Shown: positions 3,440 through 5,557 of the stretch, in pieces
Numbering within the stretch: the stretch's first letter is position 1
Layout: each line of letters opens with the position of its first letter
From: Candidatus Fermentibacterota bacterium
Lineage (GTDB): Bacteria; JAFGKV01
NCBI GenBank assembly: GCA_016928395.1
Contig: JAFGKV010000248.1
Span: 1 to 5,557 of the forward strand
Length of the DNA stretch: 5,557 nt
Reading direction: 5' to 3'
Made by a program: the position numbers and the translations under genes
Notes under the pieces: generated by a model
What the model saw: only the letters and a program-made list of their open reading frames with translations
What the model was told of the DNA's origin: nothing
Database searches by the model: none

Positions 3440-4555
3440 ATGAATGATCCAAGGCTGAGCAAACTGGCCCAAGTTCTCGTGCACTACTCAACGAAGGTGA
3501 AGAAAGGCGACTTCGTGCTGGTCAGCGGCGACGAAGTGACGATTCCCCTGCTGTGCGAAGTGACCCGCGAGGCCATCGCAGCCGGCGGCCACGTCGAGAC
3601 GCTGATCAGCTCCCAGGAGATCGGCGAAGTCAGGCTGAAGCACTCCACGGAAGAGCAACTCATAGAGAGCAGCCTCATCATGGAGACCGTGCTGGCCAAG
3701 GCTGATGCGTGGATCTCCGCCTGGGGCTCTCTCAACACCCGGATGAGCTCAAATGTGCCCGCCGATCGAATCAAGCTGGCAGCCCAGGGAGCGACTCCGT
3801 GGCGGCGCATCTACTCCGATCGCACGGCCAGTGGTGCGTTACGGTGGTGCGGCACCCAGTTCCCGACCCATGCCGACGCCCAGGAAGCGTCCATGAGCCT
3901 GGCCGACTATGAAGACTTTGTCTTCGGTGCCGGACTGCTGGATGCGGAGGATCCCATCGGCCAGTGGCAGAGCGTACACGCCGAGCAGGAGCAGTGGATC
4001 CAGTTCCTGAACAGGGTAAAGGAGCTGCACATCAAGGCCGATGGCACCGATCTTCGCGTGTCGGTGGGGGGTAGGCGATGGATCAACTGCGACGGGTCCA
4101 TGAATTTCCCCGACGGTGAGGTTTTCACGTCACCGGTCGACGACGCCATCGACGGCCACATCACCTTCAGCTTCCCTGGAATCTACGCCGGAAAGGAGAT
4201 CGAGGGGATTCGCCTCAGAGTCGCTGCCGGCCGTGTGGTCGAGGCCACGGCAACCAAAGGCGAAGACCTCCTCCAAGCCCTACTGGCCACCGACGACGGT
4301 GCCTCCCGGTTCGGGGAGGTCGCCATCGGCACCAATTACCAAATCACCAAGTTTACCCGGAACATGCTCTTCGATGAGAAGATTGGCGGCACGGTGCACT
4401 TAGCCATCGGCGACTCTATGGGAGAAGCCGGCGGCATCAACAAGTCCGCCATTCACTGGGACATGTTGTGCGACATGCGCAACGGCGGCACTGTGTCGGC
4501 CGACGGCCGGGTCTTCTACCGGGATGGGCGATTCCTTCCCGAGGTGCTGAGCTAG
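3440..4555 (+). CDS. M29-family metallo-aminopeptidase
   Basis: The 371-residue protein matches the AmpS/AmpT/PepS-type aminopeptidases (MEROPS M29), cytoplasmic enzymes that remove N-terminal residues from peptides using two divalent metal ions. Visible landmarks in order are the N-terminal KLAQVLVHYSTKVKKGDFVLVSG segment (8-30), PDGEVFTSP with ligand Glu227, FGEVAIGTN with Glu293, GTVHLAIG with His320, and AIHWDM with His339 and Asp341. The Glu-to-Glu spacing of 66 fits the family as I recall it. At His+7, where characterised enzymes have a conserved Tyr, this one has Met327, and the His320-His339 interval is short. The length is near the lower end of the usual 360-415 range, with no signal peptide or frameshift. 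ATG 3440 is supported by GGGAGA 5 nt upstream. It stands alone between wide gaps, so no pathway partner is evident. Substrate preference cannot be read from sequence. Confidence 0.95.
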   Translation: MNDPRLSKLAQVLVHYSTKVKKGDFVLVSGDEVTIPLLCEVTREAIAAGGHVETLISSQEIGEVRLKHSTEEQLIESSLIMETVLAKADAWISAWGSLNTRMSSNVPADRIKLAAQGATPWRRIYSDRTASGALRWCGTQFPTHADAQEASMSLADYEDFVFGAGLLDAEDPIGQWQSVHAEQEQWIQFLNRVKELHIKADGTDLRVSVGGRRWINCDGSMNFPDGEVFTSPVDDAIDGHITFSFPGIYAGKEIEGIRLRVAAGRVVEATATKGEDLLQALLATDDGASRFGEVAIGTNYQITKFTRNMLFDEKIGGTVHLAIGDSMGEAGGINKSAIHWDMLCDMRNGGTVSADGRVFYRDGRFLPEVLS

Positions 4556-4574
4556 CTCCCCCGCGTTGGCACGT

Positions 4575-4615
4575 GTCCGCAGTCACGACCCCGCGGACTG
4601 AGGCCGTCTGACGGC
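4575..4615 (+). terminator. Possible GC-rich terminator stems after the aminopeptidase
   Basis: GTCCGC (4575-4580) pairs with GCGGAC (4593-4598), then GCCGT (4603-4607) pairs with ACGGC (4611-4615), starting 20 bp after the stop codon. The place is right for transcription termination, but no U-tract follows. This is only a weak, non-canonical candidate. Confidence 0.2.
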
Positions 4616-4766
4616 GGGAACGGAGACAATCCCTGCTCACTGGATCCAAGACTACTGCGAGGCAAGGGCCCGGGCAGCAAATCCAGAAAGGCACAATTCG
4701 GAGAAGAAATGACGAACCGTGGAGGTACAGGAGTCGAAGGGTGAAGTGAACCGAAGACACAGGCCC

Positions 4767-4823
4767 GCCTGAACCCTGCACCCTGCACTCTGTTCGAAGG
4801 GTGGTTTCGCCACGGGTTCAGGC
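4767..4823. repeat. 10-bp inverted repeat with 37-nt loop
   Basis: GCCTGAACCC (4767-4776) is the exact reverse complement of 4814-4823. The 37-nt loop contains a CCCTGCA tandem doublet (4774-4787, overlapping the arm) and a small CGAA/TTCG pairing. The loop length equals that of the 559-660 hairpin, probably by chance. Confidence 0.5.
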
Positions 4824-4831
4824 ACCCTGCG

Positions 4832-4855
4832 GTGTCGACGAATGAGCGTCGACAC
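4832..4855 (+). promoter_or_regulatory. Leader hairpin upstream of the DUF6159-like gene
   Basis: GTGTCGACG (4832-4840) pairs perfectly with CGTCGACAC (4847-4855) around an AATGAG loop. It ends 13 nt before AGGAGG (4869-4874) and 26 nt before the ATG. It could be an operator, a leader RNA hairpin or an mRNA-stabilising stem. No U-tract follows, so it is not an intrinsic terminator. Confidence 0.5.
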
Positions 4856-4881
4856 GGCGATCCACAACAGGAGGTTCGCCC

Positions 4882-5557
4882 ATGTGGAGGATTTCGCATA
4901 CATGGTCGTTGATGCGTGCGTCGTGGGACGTGCTGCGCAATGATAAGGAATTGCTGGTGTTTCCCCTGCTTTCGGGCATTGCCTCGGCGATGGTCATGGC
5001 CATGTTTGCCCTTCCGATCTACCGGGGATTCTCAGACACGACCGCTCCCGAACAGCTCACCCTCGATCAGATCCTCCTGCTGTTCGCCTTCTACTTCTGC
5101 ACGTACTTCGTCATGTCGTTTTTCAATGCCGCGATAGTCGCGGCGGCGCTCATCCGTATCCGCGGAGGCGACCCGACCGTGGCTGATGGATTCCGCGCAT
5201 CGTGGTCGAGACTGGTGCTGATCGCCGAATGGGCTCTGGTCGCGGCCACGGTGGGAACCATCCTGCGGCTCATCGAGGGAAAATCAAGGAGACTCGGCCG
5301 TTTCGTGAGCGGCCTCCTGGGCACGGCGTGGTCGGTGGGCACCTTCCTGGTCGTGCCCATTCTGGTCGTCGAGGGCATTGACCCCATCGGGGCGGTAAGG
5401 GAATCGGTTCGTCTGCTCAAGAAGACCTGGGGCCAACAGCTCGTCGGGAGCTTCAGTTTCGGACTGGTTGGGTTCCTGTTGAGCATACCGGGGATCCTCC
5501 TCATCTTCATGGGCGTCACATCGTCGTCGGGTACGCGGGCGTACGGCCTGACGCTAG
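4882..5557 (+). CDS. Multi-pass membrane protein, DUF6159-like (3' end beyond window)
   Basis: The frame is open from ATG 4882 to the right edge: 225 codons plus one base, with no stop. It begins MWRISHTWSLMRASWDVLRNDKELLVFPLLSG, which I associate with the DUF6159 family of uncharacterised integral membrane proteins in bacteria and archaea (about 260-290 residues). Hydrophobic segments lie near residues 24-46, 62-91, 110-131, 141-164 and 187-212. A cytoplasmic-looking stretch IRIRGGDPTVADGFRASWSR (91-110) and the VEGIDPIGAVRESVRLLKKTWGQQ amphipathic segment (163-186) separate them; the latter resembles the motif of glycerophosphoryl-diester-phosphodiesterase-type membrane domains. ATG 4882 is chosen because AGGAGG (4869-4874) lies 7 nt upstream; the in-frame ATG at 4912 has no such site. 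No function is known. Only the end of the protein is missing, and no frameshift is seen. Confidence 0.85.
   Translation, partial: MWRISHTWSLMRASWDVLRNDKELLVFPLLSGIASAMVMAMFALPIYRGFSDTTAPEQLTLDQILLLFAFYFCTYFVMSFFNAAIVAAALIRIRGGDPTVADGFRASWSRLVLIAEWALVAATVGTILRLIEGKSRRLGRFVSGLLGTAWSVGTFLVVPILVVEGIDPIGAVRESVRLLKKTWGQQLVGSFSFGLVGFLLSIPGILLIFMGVTSSSGTRAYGLTL

Larger units (their letters stand above)
4556..4881. other. Gene-free gap with hairpins between aminopeptidase and DUF6159-like gene
   Basis: I see no gene on either strand; the minus-strand open frames at 4437-4903 overlap the flanking genes and lack domains. The gap holds GC-rich stems after the aminopeptidase stop (4575-4615), a CCCTGCA doublet (4774-4787), a 10-bp inverted repeat (4767-4776 with 4814-4823) and a 9-bp hairpin (4832-4855) just before the next ribosome binding site. 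TCGAAGGGTG occurs at 4735-4744 and again at 4794-4803. No clear -35/-10 pair is seen. Confidence 0.55.

Noticed and set aside
4437-4903. Minus-strand open frames of up to 115 codons
   Set aside because: These run antisense to the end of the aminopeptidase and through the hairpin-rich gap. They have no domain and no good ribosome binding site.
1-5557. CRISPR array or defence system
   Set aside because: No repeat-spacer periodicity with repeats of about 24-40 bp is present, and none of the four proteins resembles a nuclease, helicase, toxin or other defence component.

Overview
The window is GC-rich bacterial DNA with four supportable protein-coding genes, all on the + strand, and unusually large gene-free stretches filled with short palindromic and tandem repeats. 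Good Shine-Dalgarno sequences precede every gene and one sigma70-type promoter is close to consensus. Wide, repeat-rich intergenic regions combined with conserved hypothetical membrane proteins suggest a large-genome environmental bacterium, perhaps of a Planctomycetota, Hydrogenedentota or Sumerlaeota kind. That lineage guess is inference from style; nothing here is a taxonomic marker.

Layout: 1-730 holds no convincing gene. It carries one copy of a 26-bp repeat, a small AT-rich heptamer array, two interlocked inverted repeats (430-489) and a long hairpin (559-660). Positions 731-1788 form a compact two-gene operon: a near-consensus promoter, two palindromes sharing an AAGTACTT core at the expected transcription start, a six-pass membrane protein (825-1466) and, one base after its stop, a small winged-helix regulator (1468-1788). 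The arrangement suggests a regulator that controls its own operon, with the membrane protein as its partner or output. Positions 1789-3439 (1651 bp) hold no gene but much repeat debris: a second copy of the 26-bp repeat, a 35-bp period-7 array, GGAA-loop hairpins, an inverted pair of REP-like palindromes (one with a palindrome nested in its loop), a composite inverted repeat and a 20-bp near-palindrome.

Positions 3440-4555 encode a complete M29-family metallo-aminopeptidase. It keeps the Glu/Glu/His/His/Asp metal ligands, but has Met where the family usually has its conserved Tyr. After a 326-bp gap with strong hairpins, a multi-pass membrane protein resembling the DUF6159 family starts at 4882 and runs off the right edge.

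I see no defence system, CRISPR array, intact transposase, tRNA or rRNA. The most interesting parts are the palindrome-controlled operon and the density and variety of small repeats. The aminopeptidase and the DUF6159-like gene show no evident functional link to the operon.
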